Positions 53,720 through 62,997 of a stretch of DNA of 64,000 nucleotides are shown here, in pieces. The notes below the pieces were generated by a model, which was not told the origin of the DNA, did not search any database, and saw only the letters and a list, made by a program, of their open reading frames with translations. How positions within the stretch are numbered: position 1 is the stretch's first letter; each line of letters begins with the position of its first letter. The position numbers were made by a program, and so were the translations under genes. The DNA is from Ignisphaera sp. (GTDB lineage Archaea > Thermoproteota > Thermoprotei_A > Sulfolobales > Ignisphaeraceae), in assembly GCA_038831005.1 (NCBI GenBank), contig JAWBKZ010000001.1:124001-188000 (forward strand). Reading direction: 5' to 3'.

Positions 53720-55969
53720 GTGACTTCTAGAGATCTAGGTAATGGTGTTAGTGCATTGGCTACAGAGAATGAGATTACTTTAAGAGTTGAATCTGCTAGA
53801 CAACGTGATGTTGGTAGAAAAATTGCTCGATTGCCACGAAAAGCGTTTATAGAGCTTAAGCTAGAGCCTGGCGACTACATAGAGATCAGAAGCGGTAAAG
53901 GTGTTACAGTAGCTTTAGCATGGAATGCATATCCTGAGGACGAGAATTACGAGATTATAAGGATCGACGGATTCATGAGGGAGGTATTGGGTGTTAGTGT
54001 AGGAGATGTTGTTAGGGTTAGAAAAGCTCATGCAGTACCTGCACAAAAGGTTATATTAGCTTTTGTTGAAGGTGATTTTCTTGGAGCTGATTATGATCCA
54101 AGATATAAGGAATATTATGCTCGCAATCTTGCTCAATATGTTAAAAGAGATCTTCTTCAGAAGCCTTTGATAAGAGGTGATATTGTTGTTGTTTCTTATT
54201 TTGGTTACTTTGGAAATCCATTGAGACTTAGAGTTGTATCAACTATACCAAATCAGATTGTATATATTACTGAAATGACTGAGATAGTTATAAGGCCTGA
54301 GCCTGCTAGAGTAGCTCCTGCTGGTGTTCCAAGAGTTACATGGGAAGATATAGGAGATCTCGAGGAAGTTAAGGAAAAGATTAGAGAAATTGTTGAATTA
54401 CCTCTAAAGCATCCGGAGCTTTTCGAGAGATTAGGTATTGATCCGCCTAAGGGTATTCTTCTTTATGGTCCTCCTGGTTGTGGAAAAACATTGTTAGCAA
54501 AAGCTCTTGCTAATGAAACGGGCGCCTACTTTATTGCTATAAATGGTCCAGAGATAATGTCTAAATACTATGGAGAATCCGAACAGAGACTTAGACAGAT
54601 ATTTGAAGAAGCGGAAAAGAATGCTCCAGCAATAATATTTATAGATGAGCTAGATGCTCTTGCACCTAAAAGAGAGGAGGTTGTTGGCGAGGTCGAGAAA
54701 AGAGTTGTAGCACAGCTTCTAACGCTTATGGATGGTCTTAAAGAGAGAGGTAGAGTAGTTGTTATAGGTGCTACCAACAGGCCCGAAGCTGTTGACCCCG
54801 CATTAAGAAGACCTGGTAGATTTGATAGAGAGATAGAGGTACCTCCACCAGATAGAAGAGCTAGAAGAGAGATACTAGCGGTACATACACGAAATGTACC
54901 TCTATCAGAAGATGTCGATCTAGATAAACTTGCGGAGATTACTCATGGCTATACAGGTGCAGATCTATCTGCATTAGTGAAGGAAGCTGCTATGAATGCT
55001 TTAAGGAGATTTCTTAAAGGTCATGCAATAGATTTAGATAAACCCATACCTTCAGAGCTACTTCAAAAACTTAAGGTAACAATGATAGATTTCCTTAACG
55101 CTATGCGTAATGTAGCTCCATCGCTTATGAGAGAAGTACTTATAGAGGTACCAGAAGTCCGATGGGATGATATAGGCGGTCTTGATAACGTTAAACAGCA
55201 GCTTAGAGAAGCAGTTGAATGGCCTTTAAAATATCCTCAAATATTTGAGCAAACCGGTATAAGGCCTCCCAAGGGTATTCTTCTTTATGGTCCTCCTGGT
55301 TGTGGAAAAACATTGTTAGCAAAAGCTGCAGCTACAGAAAGTGGTGCAAACTTTATTGCTGTTAAAGGACCTGAGGTTTTGAGCAAATGGGTAGGTGAAT
55401 CTGAAAAAGCTATCAGAGAAATATTTAGACGTGCTAGAAGAGCTGCACCAGCTTTGATATTCTTTGACGAGATAGATGCTATAGCCGCTATGCGGGGCCA
55501 TGATGTCTCGGGTGTTACGGATAGGATAGTAAATCAGCTTTTAACAGAAATGGATGGAATAGAGCCTCTCAGAGGTGTAGTTGTTATAGGTGCTACCAAT
55601 AGACCTGATCTACTAGATCCAGCTCTTCTAAGACCCGGTAGGTTTGATAGAATCATCTACGTACCTCCACCAGATCTTAAAGCTAGATACGAGATTCTCA
55701 AGATACATACAAGGAAGATAGCTTTAGCAGAAGATGTTGATCTCATTGAATTAGCTAAAATGACAGAAGGATACAGTGGAGCAGACATAGAGAATCTCGT
55801 CAGAGAAGCCGTAATGCTTGCACTTAGAGAAGATATAAGACCTAGACCTATAGGTTATAAGTACTTCAGGAAAGCTATGGAGCAGATTAAGCCTAGTCTC
55901 ACAGCAGAAGGTCTTCAAGCATATGAAAGAGTTAGAGAAGAACTGACAAGAAAAATGCTCTACATGTAG
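53720..55969 (+). CDS. cdc48: CDC48/VAT AAA+ unfoldase
   Basis: 749 residues. N-domain (about 15-200), then two AAA rings: D1 Walker [14 protein letters not shown] (about 250), Walker [12 protein letters not shown]2 Walker [14 protein letters not shown] (about 524), Walker [11 protein letters not shown]. Arg fingers ([11 protein letters not shown] and [11 protein letters not shown]) are present in both. It unfolds proteins for the proteasome and remodels complexes. The start is a GTG with a short leader. The two Walker A regions share an unbroken 57-base identity at the DNA level. Confidence 0.96.
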   Translation: MTSRDLGNGVSALATENEITLRVESARQRDVGRKIARLPRKAFIELKLEPGDYIEIRSGKGVTVALAWNAYPEDENYEIIRIDGFMREVLGVSVGDVVRVRKAHAVPAQKVILAFVEGDFLGADYDPRYKEYYARNLAQYVKRDLLQKPLIRGDIVVVSYFGYFGNPLRLRVVSTIPNQIVYITEMTEIVIRPEPARVAPAGVPRVTWEDIGDLEEVKEKIREIVELPLKHPELFERLGIDPPKGILLYGPPGCGKTLLAKALANETGAYFIAINGPEIMSKYYGESEQRLRQIFEEAEKNAPAIIFIDELDALAPKREEVVGEVEKRVVAQLLTLMDGLKERGRVVVIGATNRPEAVDPALRRPGRFDREIEVPPPDRRARREILAVHTRNVPLSEDVDLDKLAEITHGYTGADLSALVKEAAMNALRRFLKGHAIDLDKPIPSELLQKLKVTMIDFLNAMRNVAPSLMREVLIEVPEVRWDDIGGLDNVKQQLREAVEWPLKYPQIFEQTGIRPPKGILLYGPPGCGKTLLAKAAATESGANFIAVKGPEVLSKWVGESEKAIREIFRRARRAAPALIFFDEIDAIAAMRGHDVSGVTDRIVNQLLTEMDGIEPLRGVVVIGATNRPDLLDPALLRPGRFDRIIYVPPPDLKARYEILKIHTRKIALAEDVDLIELAKMTEGYSGADIENLVREAVMLALREDIRPRPIGYKYFRKAMEQIKPSLTAEGLQAYERVREELTRKMLYM
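54449..54505 (+). repeat. cdc48: Exact 57-base repeat inside cdc48 (second copy 55271-55327)
   Basis: The DNA encoding [19 protein letters not shown] is identical, base for base, in the two AAA domains, including silent positions. It ends sharply on both sides. A second shared stretch of 23 bases encodes VVVIGAT in each domain. The remaining domain sequences differ, so this looks like recent gene conversion between D1 and D2. Confidence 0.9.
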
Positions 55970-56028
55970 CCTCTGATCAATCAATTTTATCTTCTTATCA
56001 TATATTATTTGCGATAAGGTTGTGATTA

Positions 56029-58524
56029 GTGTTGTCTAATAATCTCAAGCATTTAACGAAACGTGCACCTAGCTACATAACAGAAAATTTTAAGGAATTC
56101 AAGTTACGTTTCCGTAAAGAGCTTAATAAAGCGTTAAACGGTAGATATAGATTAATGGTAATACTTGCAGGTGATAATGCAGAAAGACAGGGAGTTTTAT
56201 GTGTAGATATACTTCTATCTTACCTTAAATGGATAGGGAACATGAGAAAGGGCATAAAGATTCTTTACGTATATCATGATGAGTTCAATGACGCTCTCTA
56301 CAGGAGGATGATTGTTGAAAGATTCATCAAAAGGTATGTGAAGAAGCATAGACTTGATGTAGAGCTCGAGATAGCTGTTTACGAAAATTCTGAAAAGTAT
56401 CTTGGTATCACATCCCATGCTCTTGTAATAGATCTTGTAAACAGTTTGAAGCCTAATGATGTTGGTAGACTTGTAAATGTGGTTGAAGGAGGAGGCATAA
56501 TTATAGCTTTTACACCTAAATGGAGTGAATGGGTCAACAGGAGAAATCTTTTCCAGATGTCTTTAGCTGTTCCACAGTATCCAGAACCTAGAAATGTTTT
56601 TACTAGATGGTTTCAGACAATAACTATGGCAAGCAAAGGTATCTATGTATATGACGTCGATGGAGATAATATCGTGAAATTTGATGAAGAGGATATCCCT
56701 AGCGAAACAATAGAGCCTATATCCATTCCAAACAATACAATGTTCCCTAAAGATCTCTACAAACTAGCATTAACACAAGATCAGGTTAATGCTATAAACG
56801 CTATAGAGAATCTTATCGATAACCCTAAGAATCCGTACATACGGGTGTCCGTAGTTCTTACAGCTGATAGAGGTAGGGGTAAATCTTGTGCCATAGGTAT
56901 AGCGTTAGCAGGTTTGATTCAGAACATGCTTAAGCATAGGAATAGGATCAGAATCGCTGTTACAGCACCAGCTGCAACTAATGTGCAATCACTTATGATG
57001 CTTGCTATGAAGGCTCTGGATACCCTAGGGCTAAGATACGAGATTATGAAGAAAGAGGATACGGTTATCGAGCTTAAGAGCGAAAGATTCAGTATAGAGT
57101 ATTGGAGTCCTGCAGCTGTAGTTAAACAAGATGTAGATATTGTTGCCGTTGATGAAGCTGCTGGGATACCTGTTCCATTGATTCACAAGATATGGTTAAA
57201 GTTTAAGAGAACAATATTTGCAACAACTATCCATGGATACGAAGGTGCAGGTCGAGGTTTCTCCATAAGGTTCCTTAAAAGGATTAAGGAAGACCGAAAA
57301 ACAAAGCTAGTGATATACGAGATGGAGGAACCCATAAGGTATAGCAGACATGATCCTATAGAGAGATGGGTCTTTCGTGTACTTCTTCTTGATGCAGAAC
57401 CAGATGAGCTTACAGAAGAAGATATGAAATACATAGAGAAGAAGGAATTCATATACCTCAAACCTGATGTATCAGACCTATTCACTATAGAGAGGGAGAA
57501 GATCTTGAGGAGCCTGTTCGGTATCTATGTTCTTGCACACTATAGGAACGAGCCAGACGATCTAGGTATGATAGCTGATGCTCCTCACCATAGTGTTAGA
57601 GGCTTGGCTCTCCCTAACGGAAAGATTGTAGGAGCAGCACAACTTGCAGAAGAAGGGCCTATACCAATCAACTACATAGATTCTTTATTGAGAGGAGGTA
57701 AGATACCCGGCAACATTATTCCCGATAGATTGCTCAAGCACGGTAGGCTAAGGGATATCGGTAACGGAAGAGGATGGAGGATAGTCAGAATAGCTGTACA
57801 TCCAGAAATTCAGGGAAGAGGTATAGGTTCCTATTTCTTGTCAATGTTGATCAGAGAAGCTTTAGAGAGAAACTACGATTGGATTGGGAGCGGATTTGGG
57901 GCTACCGAGGAGCTTCTCAGGTTTTGGATCAAAAATGAATTTGTGCCTGTACATATTTCTCCTGATAGAAATCCTGTTAGTGCTGAATATACTGTTCTCT
58001 TGATAAAGCCTCTTACAGATACATGGAGCAAGATAGTCGAGTTACTAAACAAGGAATTCAAAATGAAGGTGATCGACAGTTTATACGATACCTATAGGGA
58101 TCTAGAGGTAGAGGTAGCACACATACTACTGAACACAGAATATCGCTACAAAAAAGATGGAGAAGAATGCATGAAAACAGATGAACTTACAGCTATACAG
58201 GTCGACAGACTTTTAAGCTATATCAATGGATACATGACTTACGAATCGTGCAACGATGTTATTGTTAGGCTTGTCAAATATTACTGGCTTTTGCCAAAAA
58301 GTTGTAGAAATTTGGATAGATTTGAAGAAATGGTGGCTATAGCTAAAGTTCTACAGGGTTTACCGTGGGAAACTGTAGCAGATATTTTGCGCAACAAAAA
58401 GAGCAAGATTATAGAGACTGTTAGAGAGACTATCGTAAAGCTTACAGAGACATTCATAGGCTTAAATAGAGAAGAAGCAGAGAAGTTTCTAGGTGGAGTT
58501 ACATTAGATAAGTATAGGGTGTAG
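56029..58524 (+). CDS. tmcA: tRNA(Met) cytidine acetyltransferase TmcA
   Basis: 831 residues. Order of parts: N-terminal DUF1726-like region (about 1-230), RNA-helicase-like module with Walker A TADRGRGKSCAIG (about 276-288) and Walker B IVAVDEAAGIPVP, then a GNAT acetyltransferase with IAVHPEIQGRGIGSYFL (about 587-603), and a C-terminal tRNA-binding region. Makes N4-acetylcytidine, in archaea often at many RNA sites. The start is a GTG, with a TTG three bases later as alternative. Likely co-transcribed with the small gene behind it. Confidence 0.95.
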   Translation: MLSNNLKHLTKRAPSYITENFKEFKLRFRKELNKALNGRYRLMVILAGDNAERQGVLCVDILLSYLKWIGNMRKGIKILYVYHDEFNDALYRRMIVERFIKRYVKKHRLDVELEIAVYENSEKYLGITSHALVIDLVNSLKPNDVGRLVNVVEGGGIIIAFTPKWSEWVNRRNLFQMSLAVPQYPEPRNVFTRWFQTITMASKGIYVYDVDGDNIVKFDEEDIPSETIEPISIPNNTMFPKDLYKLALTQDQVNAINAIENLIDNPKNPYIRVSVVLTADRGRGKSCAIGIALAGLIQNMLKHRNRIRIAVTAPAATNVQSLMMLAMKALDTLGLRYEIMKKEDTVIELKSERFSIEYWSPAAVVKQDVDIVAVDEAAGIPVPLIHKIWLKFKRTIFATTIHGYEGAGRGFSIRFLKRIKEDRKTKLVIYEMEEPIRYSRHDPIERWVFRVLLLDAEPDELTEEDMKYIEKKEFIYLKPDVSDLFTIEREKILRSLFGIYVLAHYRNEPDDLGMIADAPHHSVRGLALPNGKIVGAAQLAEEGPIPINYIDSLLRGGKIPGNIIPDRLLKHGRLRDIGNGRGWRIVRIAVHPEIQGRGIGSYFLSMLIREALERNYDWIGSGFGATEELLRFWIKNEFVPVHISPDRNPVSAEYTVLLIKPLTDTWSKIVELLNKEFKMKVIDSLYDTYRDLEVEVAHILLNTEYRYKKDGEECMKTDELTAIQVDRLLSYINGYMTYESCNDVIVRLVKYYWLLPKSCRNLDRFEEMVAIAKVLQGLPWETVADILRNKKSKIIETVRETIVKLTETFIGLNREEAEKFLGGVTLDKYRV

Positions 58525-58529
58525 TAGTA

Positions 58530-58925
58530 GTGGGTATTAGGTGGATCGACATTATCGAGAAGATCTATAGAGAGATAGACGATATAGTGATCAACTGCTC
58601 CTCTTGTTCTCCATCCTCAAGATGTGTCGAAGAACTTACACAATCTCTACCAATAGGTATAAGAGTATTGGGTGAGTGTTGTGCTTGTGTTTTTGAAACA
58701 GTTCTAGAGACTATACCAACAATAGATAGACTATACACTCATCTAGATACAGGCGATTCTGTAGCTATATATGCTCTAGACGATATAATTGTAGAGATTT
58801 CTCAAACATCTGTAATGTTGATTCCCACAACTTTGCTTACATCATATCTAGACATTATTGATGAATCTGGCTATAGAGATGCCGAAGTAGTAAGGAATTG
58901 GTTGAAAAGTAGGGTGGAACACTAA
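58530..58925 (+). CDS. Small cysteine-rich protein linked to TmcA
   Basis: 131 residues with six cysteines in the first half: CSSCSPSSRC near residues 23-32 and GECCACVF near 48-55. These could bind zinc or iron-sulfur. The second half is a helix/strand mix ending in VVRNWLKSR. No known family. It begins with a GTG five bases after the TmcA stop, so translation is coupled and a functional link to TmcA (RNA acetylation or its RNA substrate) is likely but unproven. Confidence 0.65.
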   Translation: MGIRWIDIIEKIYREIDDIVINCSSCSPSSRCVEELTQSLPIGIRVLGECCACVFETVLETIPTIDRLYTHLDTGDSVAIYALDDIIVEISQTSVMLIPTTLLTSYLDIIDESGYRDAEVVRNWLKSRVEH

Positions 58926-59086
58926 GGCTAATAATCCAGAAGCTACGATTTTACATTCTATACCTTATACCTATTGTTTTACTAAATATACTCTATTAAT
59001 GCTGATCGCTCTTTGTATAGCCCTAATAATCTTGAATGATGTAGCTGAACATAGATTTTACACAATGTTTTTATTCTATTCTTAAG

Positions 59087-59773
59087 TTATTTAATTGATT
59101 TTGGATGCACTTTGATTCCTGAAGAATCTATATCCACAATTGTGTAGAAACCTTTCGATAGAGGTCCAGGGTTAATCACTATAGTCTCGTTAATTTTATC
59201 TACACATCTAGATTCATGTACATGTCCACAGAATATTGCTAGAGGTCTCACTATCTCTATAAATTTTCTAAGTGCTATTGATCCCACGTTTTCTCCCGTA
59301 TATATACGATCACAGTTGGTTCCATATGGAGGGACATGGGTAACCAGAACAAGTTTTGATGGATTTCTCACATTCTTCAACGAATTGTATATATTCATGA
59401 GAATCTTCTCTATGTCCTCATCTTGTAGCTCGAACGGTGATCTAAAGGGTGTTTTGTTTGAGCCTCCTAAACCCATGAATATGTATTCTCTATACTCTAT
59501 GAATTTCTTGTGCAGGTTCACAAATACGCTATCTACTATTTTATCGTAGTGATCAGCTATATCAATGTTTCCTGGTACAGCTATAAGCAGCTCAACTTTA
59601 TACATCTTTGCTATATCTATAGCTCGCTTAATGAGATCTAGAGTCTTAAACGGTGCTTGATAGGGAGCTATATCTCCTGAAAACACCACTACCTCTATGC
59701 CTGGTTCTTTCTCAAAAACTGTTCTCAGTAGATCTACATAACTATGGATATCGCTTATAGCCAGGATCCTCAC
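59087..59773 (-). CDS. Calcineurin-like metallophosphoesterase
   Basis: 228 residues. Metal-binding motifs in order: ISDIHSYVDL (DxH), FSGDIAPY (GD), AVPGNID (GN), LVTHVPPYGTNCD (H) and CGHVHESRC (GHxH). All ligands of a di-metal site are present. Archaeal relatives of this length act as phosphodiesterases. It is the last gene of a five-gene operon; its GTG start overlaps the previous stop (GTGA). Confidence 0.9.
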   Translation of the reverse strand: MRILAISDIHSYVDLLRTVFEKEPGIEVVVFSGDIAPYQAPFKTLDLIKRAIDIAKMYKVELLIAVPGNIDIADHYDKIVDSVFVNLHKKFIEYREYIFMGLGGSNKTPFRSPFELQDEDIEKILMNIYNSLKNVRNPSKLVLVTHVPPYGTNCDRIYTGENVGSIALRKFIEIVRPLAIFCGHVHESRCVDKINETIVINPGPLSKGFYTIVDIDSSGIKVHPKSIK

Positions 59774-60720
59774 AAGCTATCACCTAAGGATCCTAAATCA
59801 TTGTTACTGATTCTATATCTGGAGGAAAGCATATTTAAGCCATCAACAGGTTCTATATGGAAAAGTTCTCTCCTCTTAGCCTCAAGAAACACGGGCTCTA
59901 TATTCATAAACTGTGCAGCGGTGGTAATCTGTTTACCTTTATTAATGGTTTCAGTTAATAGTTCATCTATCTTACTAGTGTAGTCGAGTTCCCGGCACAT
60001 ATGGTGATCGAGTATGATGATGTTTAACGTATCTAGATTTATAAGGTCTGTGAGAAATCTTATTGAGTTCCTAAAGCTGGAATCACTATATCTGTAGCCT
60101 AAGAGATACGTTGGAGGTCCATCAACTATAGCTATACCAGCCTTTCTGCAGAAGTCTATTAGAGATTTATGGTGATGCGTAGGTCCACCTTCTATATCTG
60201 ATGTATAGAGAAGAACATTATCTCTGTCTTCTATACATACGCTAATGATGTAGCCAAGCGTATCCTCTTCGCCGTGGGGTAACGGATGTGAGAAATTTAC
60301 ACGTGTCTTATCTAGCTCTATAGATCTTCCATCGGCTATAGATATGGTTCTAGCTCTATCGGATACAATTCTAAGGAATATCGAGGCTCTAATCTTTTGT
60401 GAAACATTTATGCTGTTCACAGGATCTTTCACATAGATAACTTTACCTCTATAGATATCTGGATCCATGAATCGTCCAGGATCATGGTGATCATAGTGGT
60501 AATGTGTTACCACAACTATATCGCTATCCTTAACCAGATTCTCTATTTCGTCGAATTTCTCTAGAAGCTTTCTAGCTTCATAGATATGTGGTGGAAGTCC
60601 AAATCTTCTTGGTGCTAGAGCTGCTGAAGGATCTATGAATATGTTTGCTGAATAGGTCTGTATGAACGTAGCTTGAGATCTAACACCCATGCTTTCGAAA
60701 GCTATAAGCTCTATATCCAT
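59770..60720 (-). CDS. UPF0282 metallo-beta-lactamase-fold protein
   Basis: 316 residues. TYSANIFIDPSAALAPRRFGLPPH at the start and VVTHYHYDHHDPGRF (the HxHxDH metal motif) near residue 75 mark the UPF0282 family, which is found across archaea with unknown function. Additional metal-site candidates are HPLPHGEED, YTSDIEGG and LDHHMCREL. The family is likely a hydrolase, perhaps acting on a nucleotide or RNA. Located between the hotdog gene (12-base gap) and the phosphoesterase gene (4-base overlap). Confidence 0.88.
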   Translation of the reverse strand: MDIELIAFESMGVRSQATFIQTYSANIFIDPSAALAPRRFGLPPHIYEARKLLEKFDEIENLVKDSDIVVVTHYHYDHHDPGRFMDPDIYRGKVIYVKDPVNSINVSQKIRASIFLRIVSDRARTISIADGRSIELDKTRVNFSHPLPHGEEDTLGYIISVCIEDRDNVLLYTSDIEGGPTHHHKSLIDFCRKAGIAIVDGPPTYLLGYRYSDSSFRNSIRFLTDLINLDTLNIIILDHHMCRELDYTSKIDELLTETINKGKQITTAAQFMNIEPVFLEAKRRELFHIEPVDGLNMLSSRYRISNNDLGSLGDSL

Positions 60721-60732
60721 TGTATCAACCGG

Positions 60733-61134
60733 TTAATCGCCTTCCACAACAAACGTGGATAGCGCATACGCTACATCTGTTTCTCCACATCTTGTGTAAG
60801 AAGATATGTTGAGTATTCGTTCACCTCTACTTAATGTGCAACTTTCGATCTCTATATCATTTAATGTTTCGGGATGCTTTAAGAAATGTACATTATGGTT
60901 AACGACTAGAAGCGCCTTATTACTCTGAATAGATGTAGTTGCAAGAGCTTCGGCTACAGCTATAGTTAACATCGATATCAATCCTCCAGGTATTTCTCCA
61001 TGAGATGTGAGTATATCCGGGTTAAGCTCTATCAATATCTTCAGACAATTTCTTTTAGCATTTCTTGAAGATTCACGTATAGCTATAGCGTTTCTTAAAA
61101 CTAGTGGAATATTATCCAAGATTTCGGTAGACAA
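60733..61134 (-). CDS. Hotdog-fold protein, PaaI thioesterase-like
   Basis: 133 residues. HGEIPGGLISMLTIAVAEALAT with a helix, NHNVHFLKHPETLN, and ERILNISSYTRCGETDVAYALSTFVV match the hotdog fold of PaaI-type acyl-CoA thioesterases, including the terminal A-xx-TFVV strand. The Asp/Asn catalytic site is not clear, so the enzyme may be inactive or have changed specificity. It starts at a TTG with GAGGTG seven bases upstream. Confidence 0.65.
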   Translation of the reverse strand: MSTEILDNIPLVLRNAIAIRESSRNAKRNCLKILIELNPDILTSHGEIPGGLISMLTIAVAEALATTSIQSNKALLVVNHNVHFLKHPETLNDIEIESCTLSRGERILNISSYTRCGETDVAYALSTFVVEGD

Positions 61135-61153
61135 GATCCTGCACCTCTAAAAT

Positions 61154-61918
61154 CTATGTCTTGTTTATATTAATGAACTTTTCTAGAGTCGGATTAGGTC
61201 TGCTCTTACCCACAAGTTCATGAAGAGCTATAAACCTAAAACCTTCTCTATTCATTAAAGCTAATGCTTCTTGAGTAATTTCGGGGGCAATCAATATTCC
61301 CTCAACTTTGTGGTTCTGGGATAGATAGTATTCCACGTATCTTTTGAGTTGAGCAACAGCTGGAACACCAGCCTTTTCGTTCTTAACCTCAACTACAATC
61401 ATGGTGTTGTCTTTCTTAATCAGTATATCTATCTTACCGTAAGGTGTAGGTATATCTATACCAACTATAGAGACTTCTTCAGCTAGGGTCAAAACCTGTG
61501 GATTCGAAACAATCAATTTAATTAAATCTGATTCTCTTCCTACAATACTGAGTTTTGTTGTCGAGAGTTTGCATATCTTTATGAAGTCTATCTCGATGAA
61601 CTCTATGAAGACTTCTTCATAAGGTTTATCTCTAGTAGATCTAAGCCTAAGTTTATCTCCTACGCACTCAAAGTATGATGAAGATTTCGGTGGTTGCCAA
61701 TTGAGTGGATCTACACGTGTTGATTCGTGAACTAATAGAGATCCATCTGGCTTAGCTATAATCATACGGTTAGCGGGATATGCATATGAAGATGCTCTAC
61801 CTATGTACTCTATACTTGTTTGACCAACTATAACTATAACCCACTCCTTTTTATACATGTTAAGGATCTTAGCTATGATTGTGCAACTAGATTGGTCGAT
61901 ATCGCTGCATATCTTCAT
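61154..61918 (-). CDS. nucS: NucS/EndoMS mismatch endonuclease
   Basis: About 254 residues. N-terminal dimerisation/DNA-binding domain with RMIIAKPDGSLLVHESTRVDP and the conserved W in PLNWQPP; C-terminal RecB-like nuclease with KIDILIKKDNTMIVVEVKNEKAG (given in parts: KIDILIKKDN, MIVVEVKNE, GVPAVAQLKRYVEYY), holding the D-E-K active site. It cuts mismatched or branched DNA together with PCNA. The ATG at 61918 overlaps the DHH stop (ATGA), better than an upstream codon at 61930. Confidence 0.94.
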   Translation of the reverse strand: MKICSDIDQSSCTIIAKILNMYKKEWVIVIVGQTSIEYIGRASSYAYPANRMIIAKPDGSLLVHESTRVDPLNWQPPKSSSYFECVGDKLRLRSTRDKPYEEVFIEFIEIDFIKICKLSTTKLSIVGRESDLIKLIVSNPQVLTLAEEVSIVGIDIPTPYGKIDILIKKDNTMIVVEVKNEKAGVPAVAQLKRYVEYYLSQNHKVEGILIAPEITQEALALMNREGFRFIALHELVGKSRPNPTLEKFININKT

Positions 61919-62904
61919 GGCTGAACACATAGATGTTTTCTCAAACCTTCTTCAACAATCTTCTGGAGGTCATCAACTGTACAAGTCTTCCTTATGGTGA
62001 GAGATGCAGCTTCTTTATGTCCACCAAAAACACCTTTAGATCCGCTATCTATATGGCTTACTAGCTTACCACATGTATCTAGAGCTCTCTTCTCTGTGGA
62101 CCTAATGGTTATAACAAACTTATCTTCTTCTTCCCTAATGAGTATTACAGATCTCTTAGCTTTCTTCATGTACTCTGATGAAGCTATACCAAAGAGACCA
62201 GCAAAAATTAGTGATTCTGGAAAAGTGAATGTAGCTATATCCCATCCACATAGACTCTTAGCCTTAATCTGTATCTTCTTTATTAGGAGACTTAAGAGCC
62301 ACTTAGCCTTCCAGTAAACTTCATCGAATTGCTGTATCTTCCAGAATTCTTCACCCTTCACTATACTGTCTATTGAGTTATAGATGATGTTGTTATTTGT
62401 AGGTTCAACAGCTAAAACAAGTTTAACCTTATCAGCTATACTCCTAACATATTCATCTTCTGTGGATCCACCTTCACAAACATTAGCAACGGTAACGAGC
62501 ATCTGTTCATAGTTGTTCAAATTTCTTAGAACGGATTGGGCAAGTACTTGAGGTGTTGACTGAAGTGTTGACCAGTATATCTTGGTATTACCTATAGTCT
62601 TCAGCTCATCTAACGCTTTTTCAGATGATTGGTGGTGATCTATAACTATAATCGATATTCTTCTCTTAACAGCTTCCAGCAATAGTGATAGGTCATCGAT
62701 ATTCAATGCTAGATCAACTAGAACTATGATATCTATATCTTGCTGTGAGAGAATCTTCTTTAGATCTAGTGCTAGTCGCCATGGATGAGAGTGTCTCAGT
62801 ATTACCTGTCCTGGATATAGATCCCTCAAGAATCTTCTAATGTACAGTCCAGCGGAAATAACGCCATCGCAATCTCCGTGGAAGAGAATAACACATTTTT
62901 TCAT
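61915..62904 (-). CDS. DHH/DHHA1 phosphoesterase
   Basis: 329 residues. FHGDCDGVISAGL (motif I), VDLALNID, VIDHHQSS (DHH motif) and late GGHKEAAS of the DHHA1 domain. Enzymes of this type degrade short RNA/DNA or single-stranded DNA (RecJ or nano-RNase like). An apparently intact metal site separates it from the inactive RecJ homologue bound to the archaeal CMG helicase. It is first in the operon that includes nucS, with GGAGAG about ten bases before the ATG. Role probably in DNA repair or nucleotide turnover. Confidence 0.88.
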   Translation of the reverse strand: MKKCVILFHGDCDGVISAGLYIRRFLRDLYPGQVILRHSHPWRLALDLKKILSQQDIDIIVLVDLALNIDDLSLLLEAVKRRISIIVIDHHQSSEKALDELKTIGNTKIYWSTLQSTPQVLAQSVLRNLNNYEQMLVTVANVCEGGSTEDEYVRSIADKVKLVLAVEPTNNNIIYNSIDSIVKGEEFWKIQQFDEVYWKAKWLLSLLIKKIQIKAKSLCGWDIATFTFPESLIFAGLFGIASSEYMKKAKRSVILIREEEDKFVITIRSTEKRALDTCGKLVSHIDSGSKGVFGGHKEAASLTIRKTCTVDDLQKIVEEGLRKHLCVQP

Positions 62905-62997
62905 ACTTCAGCACTCTCCTACACAACATTTATTATAGCTCTAAAATTTATGTTATTTGTAGAATTCGCAAAGTGAGAGGTAAAGGTCTGCATATTT

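Noticed and set aside
58926-59086. Possible C/D box RNA around ATGATGT and CTGA near 59037-59048
   Set aside because: The boxes are two bases apart, leaving no guide sequence, and no matching second pair of boxes is present.
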